This document shows, one piece after another, positions 30,770 through 41,249 of a stretch of DNA of 64,000 bases. Below the pieces are notes generated by a model. It had not been told where the DNA came from. It was given only the letters and a program-made list of their open reading frames with translations, and searched no databases. Position numbers and translations under genes: made by a program. Source of the stretch: Symbiodinium natans (taxonomy: Eukaryota > Sar > Dinophyceae > Suessiales > Symbiodiniaceae); contig CAJNDS010001768.1 in the NCBI GenBank assembly GCA_905221605.1, positions 188,001-252,000 on the forward strand, written 5' to 3'. The number at the start of each line of letters is the position of its first letter. The first letter of the stretch is position 1.

Positions 30770-30990
30770 CCACCAGCGCGCTGGGCATCCCGATGTAGCT
30801 GTGGCAGTGCTCGAGAGATCCCACGGCCTCCGCTTGCGTTGCCCCGATGCGCGGTTGCGCGCGCGCGCGCGCCGTTCCTTCGCTTCATCGGAGTCAGGCA
30901 ACTTCGCATTGGAGGCCTCTCCGAAGCATGGGGAACAATCAGGAAGTTTTTGATGGAGACGAACTGCGAGAAGACACTTCGAAACCCAAA
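30770..30990 (-). CDS. Possible exon next to an F2 element
   Basis: Minus strand is open for over 70 codons (SVFSQFVSIKNFLIVPHASE, then RPPMRSCLTPMKRRNG). An alternative minus frame reads QAEAVGSLEHCHSYIGMPSA in its downstream half. A (CG)n run at 30863-30880 sits in the middle and may be a frame-breaking microsatellite. The F2 element starts about 10 bp upstream. Confidence 0.35.
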
Positions 30991-30999
30991 GCCTTTGGG

Positions 31000-31086
31000 T
31001 TATAAGTTGGGATGTCCCCCCTTATACTAACAGTCCTTATTAGGGATGACAATAGGGGGTTCTATGTAAGGGGGAGCATGCCAACC
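31000..31086. mobile_element. F2 hairpin element, copy 2
   Basis: TTGGGATGTCCCCCTTATAC on the left and GTAAGGGGGAGCATGCCAA on the right are inverted; ACTAACAGTCC follows the left arm as in the other copies. Confidence 0.6.
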
Positions 31087-31159
31087 CTAAATCCTAAACC
31101 CTGAACTCTAAACCCTAAATCCGAACCCTAAACCGCCTAAACCCTAAAGCCCGAAATCC

Positions 31160-31465
31160 GAACCCTAAACGGTTCAGAGCTTAGCATGAAAGGAAGCAGG
31201 TTGCCCAGCCAGCAGCTCAGGCTTCTACTCGGCAGCTCAGTGAGCATACACTTGAAGTCTGAGGGAACTCTGGAAGCAGGGTTTAGGGTTTAAGGTTTAT
31301 AATTAGGGTTTAGGGTTTAGGGTTGAACTTAGAAAGTAGGATGTTTTACCATGTTCCCACCCTTCCACCTTCGCGCGGAAGGCGAGACGGGCTGGAACCG
31401 CTTCTGGCGACGTGAGATCCTCGCGGAACTAGCAACTTCTTGGCGCGGAGTTGAGAAACGTCATA
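31160..31465 (-). CDS. Two minus-strand exon-like islands
   Basis: 31465-31370 reads YDVSQLRAKKLLVPRGSHVA then RSGSSPSRLP. 31265-31165 reads VPSDFKCMLTELPSRSLSCW then LGNLLP. Between them are TTTAGGG units. No domain is recognised. Confidence 0.3.
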
Positions 31466-31474
31466 CAGGGTGTA

Positions 31475-32215
31475 GGGTGGTTTAGGGTTTAGGGTTTAGG
31501 GTTTAGGGTTTAGGGTTTAGGTGTAGGAAATATGAGGTCTACCAAATGAGTAAGCTGCATCCTGGTATACTCTTGATGAGAAGATCGAGGTGCCCAAGAG
31601 GCCAAGAAGGTAATTTCCCTCTTTTTTTGGCGGTGTGCAAGCTACTCATTTGCCCTAAACCAACCCTAAACCCTAAACCCTAAACCCTAAACCCTAAACC
31701 CTAAACCCTAAACCCTAAACCCTAAACCCTAAAGGTAGGCCCTTGGGGGTGGACCCTACACCTGAGGGCTCCGGCGTGGTTCCTATTTGGGTTGGTTGAT
31801 ATAGGGGTTATAGTATACTGCCCGAAAAAAGGTACGACGTAGGAGCTAGGAGCCTCTTTAGGGTTTAGGGTTCAGGGTTCCACGGTTTAGGGTTTAGGGT
31901 TTAGGGTTTAGGGTTTAGGGTTTAGGGTTTAGGGTTTAGGGTCCCTATTGTCACCTATACCTCTATACCGGATGTGAGGCGGGTCGGGTTGGCACTTCTA
32001 CGAAGAGATGTGTTCCTTCTAGTTGAGGGGAACCCAGAAAAAAAGGGTTTGGGGTTTAGGGTTTAGGGGCCCTAAATCAAACACCGAACCCGAAACCCTA
32101 CTTGAGGGGGACCCTGCCTAAACCCCTAAATCACACACCGAACCCGAACCCAAAAAGAATATAATCTAACCCTAAACCCTAAACCCTCAACCCTGAACCC
32201 GAATTAAACCCTAAG
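31475..32215. repeat. Telomere arrays in alternating orientation
   Basis: TTTAGGG 31478-31520, CCCTAAA 31660-31735 (ten near-perfect units), TTTAGGG 31855-31940, mixed degenerate units to 32200. Intervening unique DNA has no clear exon. Confidence 0.75.
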
Positions 32216-32305
32216 CTTTGGCTTCGTGACTACTCACACTGCCGTGTCTTACGAGGATGCGCTTCAAGAGGCTGCTCCAAAGACACAGGACCTAAACCAT
32301 GTGCG
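32216..32305 (+). CDS. Possible exon, plus strand
   Basis: Plus strand reads GFVTTHTAVSYEDALQEAAP then KTQDLNHV. Composition is natural and the minus strand has stops. No domain is recognised. Confidence 0.35.
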
Positions 32306-32394
32306 TAACACCGAAAACCCTAAACCCCAAAGCCCAAACCCCACAACAAAAAAAAACCTAAACCCTAAACCCTAAACACCCCAATTTTAATGTT

Positions 32395-33245
32395 GTATCC
32401 TGATTAGTGTGCTCCCCCGGAATTGTGGAAAAAAACCCAAAAATTATTCAGGGGGATCTATTTGAGGAGGACCCCCGGAATTGTGAAAAAAAAATCGGGC
32501 GATGCAAAATTTCGGCGAGGCTGTCGAATGGTGTTATCGTCCATAAATCGCTTCTGAACCGAGCCTGAGAGACCAAAGATCAAAGGTTTAAAGCCTGAAA
32601 CCTTGAGGCCTGACGTTGTCGGGCCCTGAAATCTTCAGTCTCCAGGCCAGACCCAAAACTCAGATTTCCTTATTAAATTCTTTTGTACCGAGGCCGGGCA
32701 ATCAAATTTCAAAGGGGGTAGTCCAGCAGCTGCCCGGATGCCGTATAATATAAAAGTTTGCTCCCCCGGAATTATATTATTTTTGCGGGCTAGTTGGGTT
32801 TGGATCCAGAGGCCTAACGGCTGAGGCTTCCTAAACCTTGAGGCCTGAGGTTGTCGGGCCCTGAAATCTTCAGCCTCCAGGCCAGACCCAAAACTAAGAT
32901 TTCCTTATTAAATTCTTTTGTACCGAGGCCGGGCAATCCAATTTCAAAGGGGGTAGTCCAGCAGCTGCCCGCATGCCGTATAATATAAAAAGTTTGCTCC
33001 CCCGGAATTAAATTTTTTTTGCGGGCTGGCTTGGTTGGGATAGATGGATCCCCTTTAAATTCATATAAACTCATCCCTCTTAAAATCGTATGGATCCCTC
33101 TTAATTTCATATAGTCTCACCCCGTTTAGAATCATATGGATCCCTTTTACACTCATACGAGCTCATCCCTTTTAAAATCATATGGATCATATGGATCCCT
33201 TTTAAATTCATATAAACTCATCCCTTTTAAAATCATATAAAACCA
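32395..33245. repeat. Compound repeat: duplicated 190-bp unit and ATATGGATCCC array
   Basis: A unit of about 190 bp occurs at about 32598-32785 and again at 32835-33018 with few differences (both contain CTTGAGGCCTGA, GGGGTAGTCCAGCAGCTGCC and end TTTGCTCCCCCGGAATTA). The CCCCCGGAATTGTG motif also occurs at 32415 and 32475. From 33045 to 33240 a unit of about 27 bp (TGGATCCCTTTTAAATTCAT / AACTCATCCCTTTTAAAATC) is repeated. The 98-codon minus frame across it follows the repeat. No gene is called. Confidence 0.8.
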
Positions 33246-33558
33246 GACCCCCCCCCCCCCCCAAATTGCCCCCCCCCCCCCCCCCCCTCTAAAGAGCGGG
33301 ATCCTTTCGTTGAGGGGGGGGGGGGGGCCACACTAATCAGCAGACAACATTAAGCCCCAAGCAGCTCCAAGCAACCCCCAAGCAACCCGAAGCAACCCCG
33401 AGCAACCCGAAGCAACACAAGCCCGGTCATGGCCAGTTCGGACGAGGACGCCCCCAGCACAGCGGCCCCCTGAAAAGTTTAGGGTTTAGGGTTTAGGGTT
33501 AACGGAGGGTCCAAAAGACGAGAAGGGGTCTTCAAAAGGTTCGCAGAGGGGTTTAAGT
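33246..33558. repeat. Poly-C/poly-G tracts and AAGCAACCC repeats
   Basis: C runs at 33248-33262 and 33270-33287 face a G run at 33316-33327, able to pair. AAGCAACCC/GAGCAACCC units follow (33360-33415), then a small plus-strand frame MASSDEDAPSTAAP ending in TGA at 33472. Confidence 0.65.
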
Positions 33559-33666
33559 TTGAGAGGCGTCGAGAATGGACATAAAGGGAACTGGCACAGG
33601 AACAGAACAGTGGACACTCAATTTAAAGATCCTACACGAATAGCTACTCCTCCGCAAGCGCAAGCC
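33559..33666 (+). CDS. Possible exon, plus strand
   Basis: Plus strand reads ENGHKGNWHRNRTVDTQFKD then PTRIATPPQAQA before running into CCCTAAA-derived Pro residues. The minus strand has stops. No domain is recognised. Confidence 0.35.
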
Positions 33667-35199
33667 CCGAAACCTCTCCGAAACCCTAAACCCGCAAACC
33701 TGCCTCGACCAGGGCCCCCCCCCCCCCCCCCCCCCCTTCGCCCCCTAAACCCCTAAACATCCCTAAACCCCTAAACCCCCAAACCCCTAAACCCCTAAAC
33801 CCCTAAACCCCTAAACCCTAAACCCTAAACCGTACCCTAAACCCCAAACCCTAAGGGCTTTTGTTCAAGGGGCTGCGTGTACCTAAATGCAAACCCAGAA
33901 CGACCCAGTATATATATGGAAGGACCCCTAGAAAATATCAATCTTCTTCCCCAAAATAACCCTAAACCCGAAACTCTAAACCCCCTTATATACCTTATAT
34001 GGTCCCTATCTACCTAAGTAGCCCCTAAATAGCCCCTAAGGTCCCTCCCTCAGTCCAAACTCCTAAACCTTAGACCCTAAACCCTAAACACTAAACCTTA
34101 GGAGTATTCCCATGCAGCTCGGACACATAGGGGCTGTAGGGCTTTGGGGGGGGGGGGGGGGGGGGGGGTATTGAGGATTTGGGTTTTTTAGGGTTTGGGG
34201 GGGGTTAGGGTTTTAGGAACTATGTTTAGATGTTGGGGTTTTAGGGCTTTCGGGGTTTAGGGTTTTAGGGCCCGAGGCTTTCCGATGCAACTCGACCAAT
34301 GCCGGATGGGTAGTTGTCTAAATTAGGGCCCCACCTTTGGTCCCTGCAAAAGCAGGGCACCCCTAAGATAGGGCCCCAAGAGGGACCCTGGCCCGGGCAC
34401 TGAAAAAATGCTGTCAACATCACCAAACCCGAAGCCCCCTAACAATACCTCGCAATCCCTGAGGTACCCCTAGCTTCCCCAAAGCACCCTAATTAACCTA
34501 AGCCCTAAACCCCTAAACCGCTGAACGACTGAACCCCAATGAATCGCCGAAACCCCTGAACCCCGAAACCCCTACACAGTCCCCCGTACCCCTAAATGCC
34601 CTTAAGCCCCAAAACGCCACAAATAGCCTAACCCCTCACCCCTCATCATCGAATATAGGGGCCTTAAGAAGTAGACGGGTGCTTTGCGGGGCTTATTATA
34701 GCATACTTATAAAGGGACTATAAGAACATTCTATTTAGTAACTATATTCCGACCCTACCTAAACCTTTGAATGAAGCAGGGTCCCCTGCCGACCACTTCC
34801 CAGATTATCGCGTCGTCGGGACCTCTGCCAAACCAGGGTTTTGAAAGCCTAAACCCTGACATCCTAAACCCTGAAATCCTGAAACCTGAAACACTAAAAC
34901 CCTAAAACCCTAAAACCCTAAAACCCTAAAACCCTAAAACCCTAAAACCCTAAAACCCTAAAACCCTAAAACCCTAAAACCCTAAAACCCTAAAACCCTA
35001 AAACCCCAAACCCTAGCTCAGAGGTTCAGGGGTTTATGACTGTTTTGTCAGGGACTTGCAAAATGCTGGCGACCCTGTCCTTGAAAAAGGGCTTCTCTTT
35101 CAGGGTTTAGGGTTTCGGGGTTTAGGGTTTAGGGTTCAGGGACCCTAAACCCTAAACCCTAAACCCTAAACCTCAGGGGTACCGTGGTACCTACATGGC

Positions 35200-35230
<31 letters not shown>

Positions 35231-36378
35231 GTGCACCCCAAGTGCTGCGGTTCAGGGTTTAGGGTTTAGGGTTTAGGGTTTAGGGTTTAGGGTTTAGGGT
35301 TTAGGGTTTAGGGCTTGGGGTCTGAACCGCAAACCAAAACCCTACACCCTGCACCCCAAACCCTGACCCGTCACCCCTGGACCCCAAAACCTTGAACCTT
35401 CAACCCGAAAACCTTAACCCCTCATAACCCTGAACCCTGAAGCCTACATCCAAAATTCTTAAACCCCGAAAGCTTAAACCTTAAACCGTAAAAACATAAA
35501 CCCTAAACCCTACATGAAACCCCCCCCCACACCCAGGTCCCTAAAAAAAACCTGAACCCGAAACCCTACATCCCCAAATTCTTAAGCCCCACAATCCCGA
35601 AACCCGAAGAGCTAAACCTGAAACCCCAACCCTAGACCCTACATCCCAAATTCTTAAGCCCCACAAACCCGAGACCCTAGACCCCACGAACCCGAAAGCC
35701 CTAAACCCCAAACCCTAAACCCTAAACCCGAAACCCCAAAAACCCGAAACCCCAAACCCGAAACCCGAAAAACCCGAGATCCCCCGGCGCACGCCCGGCC
35801 TTGAAAACCTTGGGGTGCCTCTTCTGTCCAGATGGTGCCACTGCCTCCTATTGCTGGGGGCTTAGGGCTTAGGGTTTCAGGGTTCAGGCATTAGTTTTTT
35901 CATTTATTATTTTTGTATATCTTTTATTTATTATATGTTTTTAATGGGGTTTAGGGTTTTGGGTTTAGGCCTTAGGGTTTAGATTTGTTGGTGGGGTTCA
36001 TAGGGTTTAGGGTTCAAGGGTTTACGGGGTTTACGGGGTTTACGGGGTTTATGGGGTTTATGGGGTTTATGGGGTGTATAGGGTTGACCGATAAAACACT
36101 TAAAGCTATCAACCCCTATAAACCCACATAAAACCCTGAAGCCCGGAACCCTGTACCCTTAAACCCGATAAACCCTCTACATCCTAGGAATGCTATGAAC
36201 CCCACATATAAACCCTGTGAACCTGACCCCTATGAAACCCACAAACCCCAAACCACTAAACACCAAACCCAAAACCCTAACACCCTAAACCCTAACTAAC
36301 ACTGAACCCTAAACCCTAAAACCCGAACCCTAAACCCTAAACCCTAAACCCTAAACCCCGAACCCTAAAGGCTAAACC
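33667..36378. repeat. Long telomere-like field with no supported exon
   Basis: CCCCTAAA array 33735-33850; CCCTAAAA (8-base, TTTTAGGG type) array 34890-35003, the longest of that type here; poly-G at 34147-34168 and 35198-35228; TTTAGGG 35250-35310; degenerate CCCTAAA/CCCGAAA from 35330 to 35790; AT-rich patch 35895-35945; TTTACGGGG/TTTATGGGG array 36020-36070. A palindrome GGGCCCCACC...GGGGCCC lies at 34327-34386. The island at 35790-35865 is open on both strands. Confidence 0.65.
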
Positions 36379-36447
36379 CTGCCTGTTGGCGTACTGCGTG
36401 GCTCGCTCCCAGCATCGCTGCCACGTCTCGTGGCGACCTTCCCAGGC
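36379..36447 (-). CDS. Likely exon, Trp-rich
   Basis: Minus strand reads AWEGRHETWQRCWERATQYA then NRQ, 69 bp between convergent CCCTAAA and TTTAGGG arrays. Looks like an amphipathic helix. No family is recognised. Confidence 0.4.
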
Positions 36448-37259
36448 CCATTTAGGGTTTAGGCATTAGGGTTTAGGGTTTAGGGTTGAGGGTCGTAGGG
36501 GGCCAGGTAGGAGACCCTTATTGAGGGAATCCGCGGGGGGGCGGGGGGAGGGGTGGTGGGTTTAGGGTTTAGGGTTTAGGGCTTAGGGCTTAGGGTTTAG
36601 GGTCTAGGGTTTATAGGGCCTGGTTCAGGGTTCAGGGTTTAGAGTTTAGGGTTTAGGGTGAAGGTCCCACACTGTATGGCATTGCACTGGCAGTACGTTC
36701 ATGATGAGAGCAGACCAACTGGTAGAAGGCTCTCAGGGGCGCCATGTCATGTCGATTTTGGCAGCACTTCCTTCACCTTCTACTCCCCTTAGAACCAAAA
36801 CAAACACAACATTGGCTTTGTCCCGGCCGTTTGGAAGCTGAAGGTCTCTAAACCCCAAAACCTAAAACCATCAGACCCTCAAACCCTCAAAGCTCAAAAC
36901 CCGAAACCCTAAACCCCCAAAAGCGTTTGAATATTTAGGCCTTCAGGGTTGCCAGCTTGGTGGAGACCCTAAAAGCTCAAAACCCTAAACCCCAAACCCC
37001 AAAAGCTTTTATTTAAATATGTAGGGCTTCAGGGGTTGCCAGCCTGGTGGAGACCCTGCCTCCCAAATCCCAAAATTTCAGGGGTGGGCCAAGAACCTTA
37101 AACCTCAGCTCAACTCTTCAGAGAGCTTGCCGTTGTTTTTTTTTCGACTGGAGCTTAGGGCTTGGGTGTCTTTTAGGGTTTAGGGTTTTGGGGCTTGTCG
37201 GGCTGTTAGGGTTTTTAGGTTTTTGTTTGAGGGGTTTGAGGGGTTTGAGGATTGGGGTT
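36448..37259. other. Telomere-like DNA with an island at 36665-36785
   Basis: TTTAGGG 36450-36490 and 36560-36660. The island reads MAPLRAFYQLVCSHHERTAS on the minus strand and may be an exon. 36905-37050 holds a direct duplication: AAAAGC(G/T)TTT, ATTTAGGCCTTCAGGG/ATGTAGGGCTTCAGGG and TTGCCAGC(T/C)TGGTGGAGACC occur twice about 90 bp apart. Confidence 0.45.
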
Positions 37260-37414
37260 TACTTGAAGGTTCATGGTACTTACTAACCAATTCTAACTGT
37301 ACTTATAACCCTACTTATAATACCCCTAAAGGGCCTTATAGGGGTTATCCCAATTATAAGTAGGGTTATAAGTACAGTTAGAATTGGTTAGTAAGTACCA
37401 TGAGCCTTCAAGTA
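37260..37414. mobile_element. F1 hairpin element, copy 7, near-perfect palindrome
   Basis: TACTTGAAGGTTCATGGTAC and the mirror GTACCATGAGCCTTCAAGTA; the arms pair almost base for base over about 70 bp each (TAACTGTACTTATAACCCTA against TAGGGTTATAAGTACAGTTA). It is the least decayed copy, implying recent insertion. Confidence 0.95.
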
Positions 37415-37437
37415 GGGGTCGGGTCGCTTTGGGTTTT

Positions 37438-37503
37438 GTGAGAATCGTGCTCGTCGCGGCCTCCTTCTGCGAATTCAGTTCGTTGAGCGCACGCCGAAAT
37501 TGC
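37438..37503 (-). CDS. Likely exon, coiled-coil-like
   Basis: After CGAG the minus strand reads RQFRRALNELNSQKEAATST then IL, 66 bp. The heptad-like pattern suggests a helix. The F1 element lies directly downstream and a poly-T/poly-G tract upstream. Confidence 0.45.
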
Positions 37504-37839
37504 CTCGGAAGACTTTTTTTTTTTGGGGGGGGAGGGGAAGGGGGTAGGGTTTAGGGTGTAAGGTTTGGGGTTTAGGGTTTTAGGGTTTTAGGGTTTAGGG
37601 TTTAGGGTTTAGGGTTTAGGGTTTAGGAGGGCCCGAAACTGCAAAATTAAACACGAAGAGGTTGCACTCGCAGGGGGCTGTTGCTGTTTGTGGGCGATGA
37701 CAAACAAGGGCAACTTCAACCCTCAAGCCCGTGGGTTCAGGGATGAGGCCTTAGGGTTTAGGGTTTAGGGTTTAGGGTTTAGGGTTCAGGGCTTAAGGTT
37801 TAGGGCTTGTAGGGTTTAAAAGAAGAGGGAGGAGAGGGG

Positions 37840-37940
37840 GGAGTCTTTGAGATCTGTGAGGGCTTTTGAGGGCCCTTGGCGTTGCGGTTGGGCGGACTGC
37901 AGCAGCTGCCGACCGGGTTTGGCCCTATCACTTGGGCTGC
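37840..37940 (-). CDS. Likely exon next to an F2 element
   Basis: Minus strand reads SDRAKPGRQLLQSAQPQRQG then PSKALTDLKD. The F2 element at 37944-38035 abuts its upstream edge, as expected if F2 forms the intron. Confidence 0.4.
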
Positions 37941-37943
37941 CCC

Positions 37944-38035
37944 TTGTACTAGCAGTCCGTAGTAGGGATTAGATCGTACAACTCATGTTAAGGACTGTTA
38001 GTAGAATGGGGAACATCCCAACCTATAACCAAAAA
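37944..38035. mobile_element. F2 hairpin element, copy 3
   Basis: CCCCTTGTACTAGCAGTCCG on the left against GGACTGTTAGTAGAATGGGG, then AACATCCCAACC, on the right. Confidence 0.7.
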
Positions 38036-38396
38036 GGGCCTAAGACTTGGGGACCCAATGCACGCAAAAAATGGGGGCGTAAGGTTTAGGGTTTAGGGCT
38101 AAGGGGCCATATACCCTTCACAACTATAGTTCCTATACAGGTTTATGAGCCATACACCTTTTCAGGCTCACTTGGTCCCCAAGGAAGTCGACAACCGAAA
38201 CCCTAAAATCTCGCTTGCGACGTTTACAGTAAGGGTTTAGGGTTTAAGGCTTGCCGTGAAAAAAACATTGTTGACTAAACGTGGGCTTGTGCCACAAGAC
38301 TCCATCAAGCAAGCTTGGGGCTTGCCCACCCTAACCACTTTAACTGCGACTCGAAAGGGTTTAGGGCTTAGGGTTTAGGGTTTGGGGTTGAGGTTT

Positions 38397-38492
38397 ACGG
38401 TTCTGATTCCTGCCAAAAGGCTTCTCGTGCAAACGCGGCATGGCACAGAGGGCAACCAACTCCTCAGCATCGCCGTTCCGACAAAATCCTAA
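38397..38492 (-). CDS. Likely exon, unknown protein
   Basis: Minus strand reads FCRNGDAEELVALCAMPRLH then EKPFGRNQ. NGDAEELVALCAM resembles an ankyrin helix but one copy is not enough to call it. It is bracketed by CCCTAAA on the right and TTTAGGG on the left. Confidence 0.4.
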
Positions 38493-38689
38493 CCCTAAAC
38501 CCTAAACCCCAAATCCTAAACCCTAAAACCTAAACCCGAAATAGGGTTCAGGGCTTGTAAGGCTTTGGTTTCAGGGCACCTGGGGACTTGCACCTACTTA
38601 GCTGGGTTCTTCAAGTTTAGGGTTTAGGGTTGAGGGCTAAGGGCTTATAGGGTGGAAAGGCTGAGCCCCCACTACAGTAGCTGACTTTC

Positions 38690-38785
38690 AGCTTTGGGGT
38701 CCTTATTATGAGTGAATCCTCCTACTGGTTGGGGGGGGGGGGGGGGGGCTATCCTAGGGGTCCCTTATTTTCGTAAATTCCCATA
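38690..38785. mobile_element. F8 hairpin element, copy 5, with poly-G core
   Basis: GGGGTCCTTATTATGAG on the left, CTAGGGGTCCCTTATTTTCG on the right and 18 G between. Confidence 0.5.
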
Positions 38786-38814
38786 CTCCTTTTTGAAGAA
38801 GCGAAGATTGAAGC

Positions 38815-39123
38815 TTGCTGGGTGGCGCCCCCCGCGCCGAACTTGCCCAGATGGGTGGAGGCTTACGGATGCCCTCGTTGCATCTTAGACTTAAACCCGA
38901 GAAATCCTATGAACCCTGCAGCCCTGAAAACACTAAACGCCCTAAAGGGTGCCCTTGTGTGTTGCTTGATTTGGAAAGAAAGGAATATGGGACCTACTCC
39001 AGATTCGAAAACGTGAACTCTGAACCATCGCCTGAGTACCAAGCCCAAAAACCTAAGACCCTAAGCAATAAACCACGAACCGAAAGTCCCTCCTTGGAGG
39101 TCAGGGTACTTATGATCTCCTAA
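38815..39123 (+). CDS. Uncertain plus-strand frame
   Basis: 102 codons, including GCPCVLLDLERKEYGTYSRF. Two other frames are open over part of it and the last third carries telomere-like Lys/Pro residues. No family is recognised; possibly non-coding. Confidence 0.2.
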   Translation: MLGGAPRAELAQMGGGLRMPSLHLRLKPEKSYEPCSPENTKRPKGCPCVLLDLERKEYGTYSRFENVNSEPSPEYQAQKPKTLSNKPRTESPSLEVRVLMIS

Positions 39124-39206
39124 AAAGAAGTGTGCTTAGAACCAGCTTCTAAGTGCGCTTAGGGCTCAGGGCTCAGGGCTCAGGGCTCAGGGCTTGGAAG
39201 CCCTAT

Positions 39207-39395
39207 ACTTGGAGGCTCGCGGGCACTGATCGGGTCCAGGGATTCGGGTCTACGGCTTAGAGAAGATATAGAACCCAAGTTGCATGTACCTACTACCAAC
39301 TAAGAAGCCCCTTATAAGCACCCTGACGTGGTCATAAGCCAGCGACAATAGGGTCAATAGGTGCCCTGAACCCAAAACCCAACTCCGAAGTAGGG
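39207..39395. mobile_element. Decayed F1-like element
   Basis: ACTTGGAGGCTCGCGGGCAC at the left and GTGCCCTGAACCC...CCGAAGTAG at the right, with core CTAAGAAGCCCCTTATAAGC. GGCTCAGGG units (39160-39200) lie immediately upstream. Confidence 0.45.
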
Positions 39396-39459
39396 TCATA
39401 AGCCTTGGAACCTTGGCCCTTAAAGTAAGGGCCACTTCAGGAAGGGAGTTCCCAGGTGA

Positions 39460-40403
39460 GGGTTTAGGGTTTAGGGTTTAGGGTTCAGGGTTCAGGGTTC
39501 AGGGTTTAGCGTTTTGGATTTAGGGTTTAGGGCATATAACGGCGGACTCCGCCAGCCGTCCAGTGATGCTGTTCTGGCCCAGACATGCTCCAGTGCCCCG
39601 GTTGGGCCACAGACTTTCTTTCTTGGGATGTACTCTACCCCGGGGGAGCCTCCCCACGGCGGTGGCCAAAAACCCTAAACCCCAAAGCCATCACAAGGCT
39701 GCGGCCGCGCCATCGTCTAACCCAACTCACACAAACAAGAATGTCAGGTTTAGGGTTAGGAAATGTCAGGCTTAGGGTTAGGAAATCGATTTAGGATTTA
39801 GGGCTTAGGCAAGCAGGAGTGCTTGGGTCATTTTACTCTTCTGAAGTTCTGGGGGTTAGGAGTTTCGGGCTTCGGGCATCGGAATGTAGAGGGTATAAGG
39901 CCAAAGCTGGAGTTCCCCTAAACCCTAAACAAAAAACCCTAAACCCTAAACCCTAAACCCTAAACCCTAAGCAGTGAGAGTCACTGAATGGGGGCCAGGC
40001 TTCGAGCCAGCAACGGGAAACTGAAAAAGACAGGAGATGCATGCAAGATCTGCAAAAAAGCCCCTTAGTTGCTGAGTTCATAAGCCCCAAAAAAGTCTAC
40101 ACTTTCAGTTCTATAGGAGATTATAGTACCCCCAAAAAGTGTAAAGTGTGCCCACTCGGCTACTGAGGTAAAAACCGCCTAAGAAGCACCTCGCCAGAAA
40201 TACAACAGGCTACACAAGACACAAATACATCAGCCCTCAACCCTAAGCGCTATATAGGGTTTGGGGCTTAGGGTTGTGAACACCTCTTTAGGATTTCGGG
40301 CTTAAGGTTGATGAAATCTGTAACCCTAAACCCTAAACCCTAAACCCTAAACCCTAACCCCTAAACCCTAAAACCCCTAACCCTAAACCCTCCAAGGTCC
40401 TAC
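39460..40403. other. Telomere-like DNA, one island, F5 element
   Basis: TTTAGGG/TTCAGGG 39460-39535. Island 39541-39668 is open on the minus strand (ATAVGRLPRGRVHPKKESLW) and on the plus strand (MLFWPRHAPVPRLGHRLSFL); undecided. CCCTAAA 39915-39970 and 40320-40392. An F5 element lies at 40071-40171. Confidence 0.5.
40071..40171. mobile_element. F5 hairpin element, copy 1
   Basis: TTGCTGAGTTCATAAGCCCC on the left and CACTCGGCTACTGAGG on the right, core AAAAAAGTCTACACTTTC against AAAAAGTGTAAAGTGTGC. Related to 51709-51775 and 53494-53612. Confidence 0.65.
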
Positions 40404-40468
40404 CGAGCCGCTGCCACATCTTCTTCTGTGGCATTTCGAATGATCCGAAAATCATCGAAGCCCTCTGC
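40404..40468 (-). CDS. Likely exon with clear splice sites
   Basis: Between GCGAG and a GGTAGGACC donor the minus strand reads AEGFDDFRIIRNATEEDVAA then AR (65 bp). The downstream intron would begin GTAGGACC and run straight into CCCTAAA. Acidic, helix-like; no family is recognised. Confidence 0.5.
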
Positions 40469-40630
40469 CTCGCGATTCGGGGCTTTTTAGGGCTTTGGGG
40501 TTTAGCGCTTTAGGGTTGTGCACCCTAAACCCTAGACCCTAAGCAATAAGTAAGGTGTTCGGGTTCGGGTTTACGGGTTTAGGGTGCAGGTTTAGGGTTC
40601 AGGGTTTTAGAGTTCAAGGTTTAGGGTTAG

Positions 40631-40691
40631 CTAAATCCCGGAGTAACCTGGGAATAGAAAAGGGAGCCTGCCCTCTTGTGTTTCAAAGGCT
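40631..40691. mobile_element. F6 fragment
   Basis: Contains CCCGGAGTAACCTGGGAATA, AAAAGGGAGCCTGCCCTCTTG and TTTCAAAGGC, the left half of F6. The right end is missing, replaced by TTTAGGG-like units. Confidence 0.45.
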
Positions 40692-40865
40692 TTTTGGTTT
40701 AGGGCTTGGGGGGTTTAGGGCCTTGGGTCTCGGGGCAGCAGCATAGGCGCTTAGGGTTTAGGTGTTCATGAGGGAACAAAAAGGGCGACAACGGCTTAGA
40801 GCATGCAGATTGCTAGCACGAGCCCACAGGAGGTTTGTGCCAAATTGAGATATCAGTTGTGAGGT

Positions 40866-41249
40866 GTGAGGGACGAAGATTGTCTCCAAGCGGTCCCGAC
40901 GCCTGCTCACGATTTCCTGAGAATAGAGCCAATCAATGCAGATCCTGGCAATCGAGCCGGAAAGGCTTGCTGCGTCTGCTGTGAAGGTGGAATCTGTGCG
41001 GCAACCCGCAGGAGACTGCGCGCCTGGCCCGGCGCTCGGATCTCAATGCAAACGGGCGGAGTGGATGCTTACACTCCCATCCTCCTCTCCTCCGGATGGG
41101 CGCTGTCGAATTTGGCTGCGCAGCATTTTTCACGGAGCCGTGGCACCCGAAAGCCAAAAAAAATCGAAAAGACCTACACCCCAAACCACCTAAACCCTAA
41201 GAACCCGAAAATAGCACTTAACAAGCCCTCAGCCTTGAGACGCCCTTAA
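40866..41249 (+). CDS. Uncertain frame, strand undecided
   Basis: Three frames are open. The plus frame from 40866 reads GNRAGKACCVCCEGGICAAT and later SGWALSNLAAQHFSRSRG; a minus frame reads PPVCIEIRAPGQARSLLRVA. The GC-rich unique block 40880-41150 is probably exonic on one strand. Confidence 0.3.
   Translation: MRDEDCLQAVPTPAHDFLRIEPINADPGNRAGKACCVCCEGGICAATRRRLRAWPGARISMQTGGVDAYTPILLSSGWALSNLAAQHFSRSRGTRKPKKIEKTYTPNHLNPKNPKIALNKPSALRRP

Noticed and set aside
32814-33110. 98-codon minus-strand protein
   Set aside because: It follows the second copy of the duplicated 190-bp unit, and the first copy does not keep the frame, so it is more likely repeat sequence.
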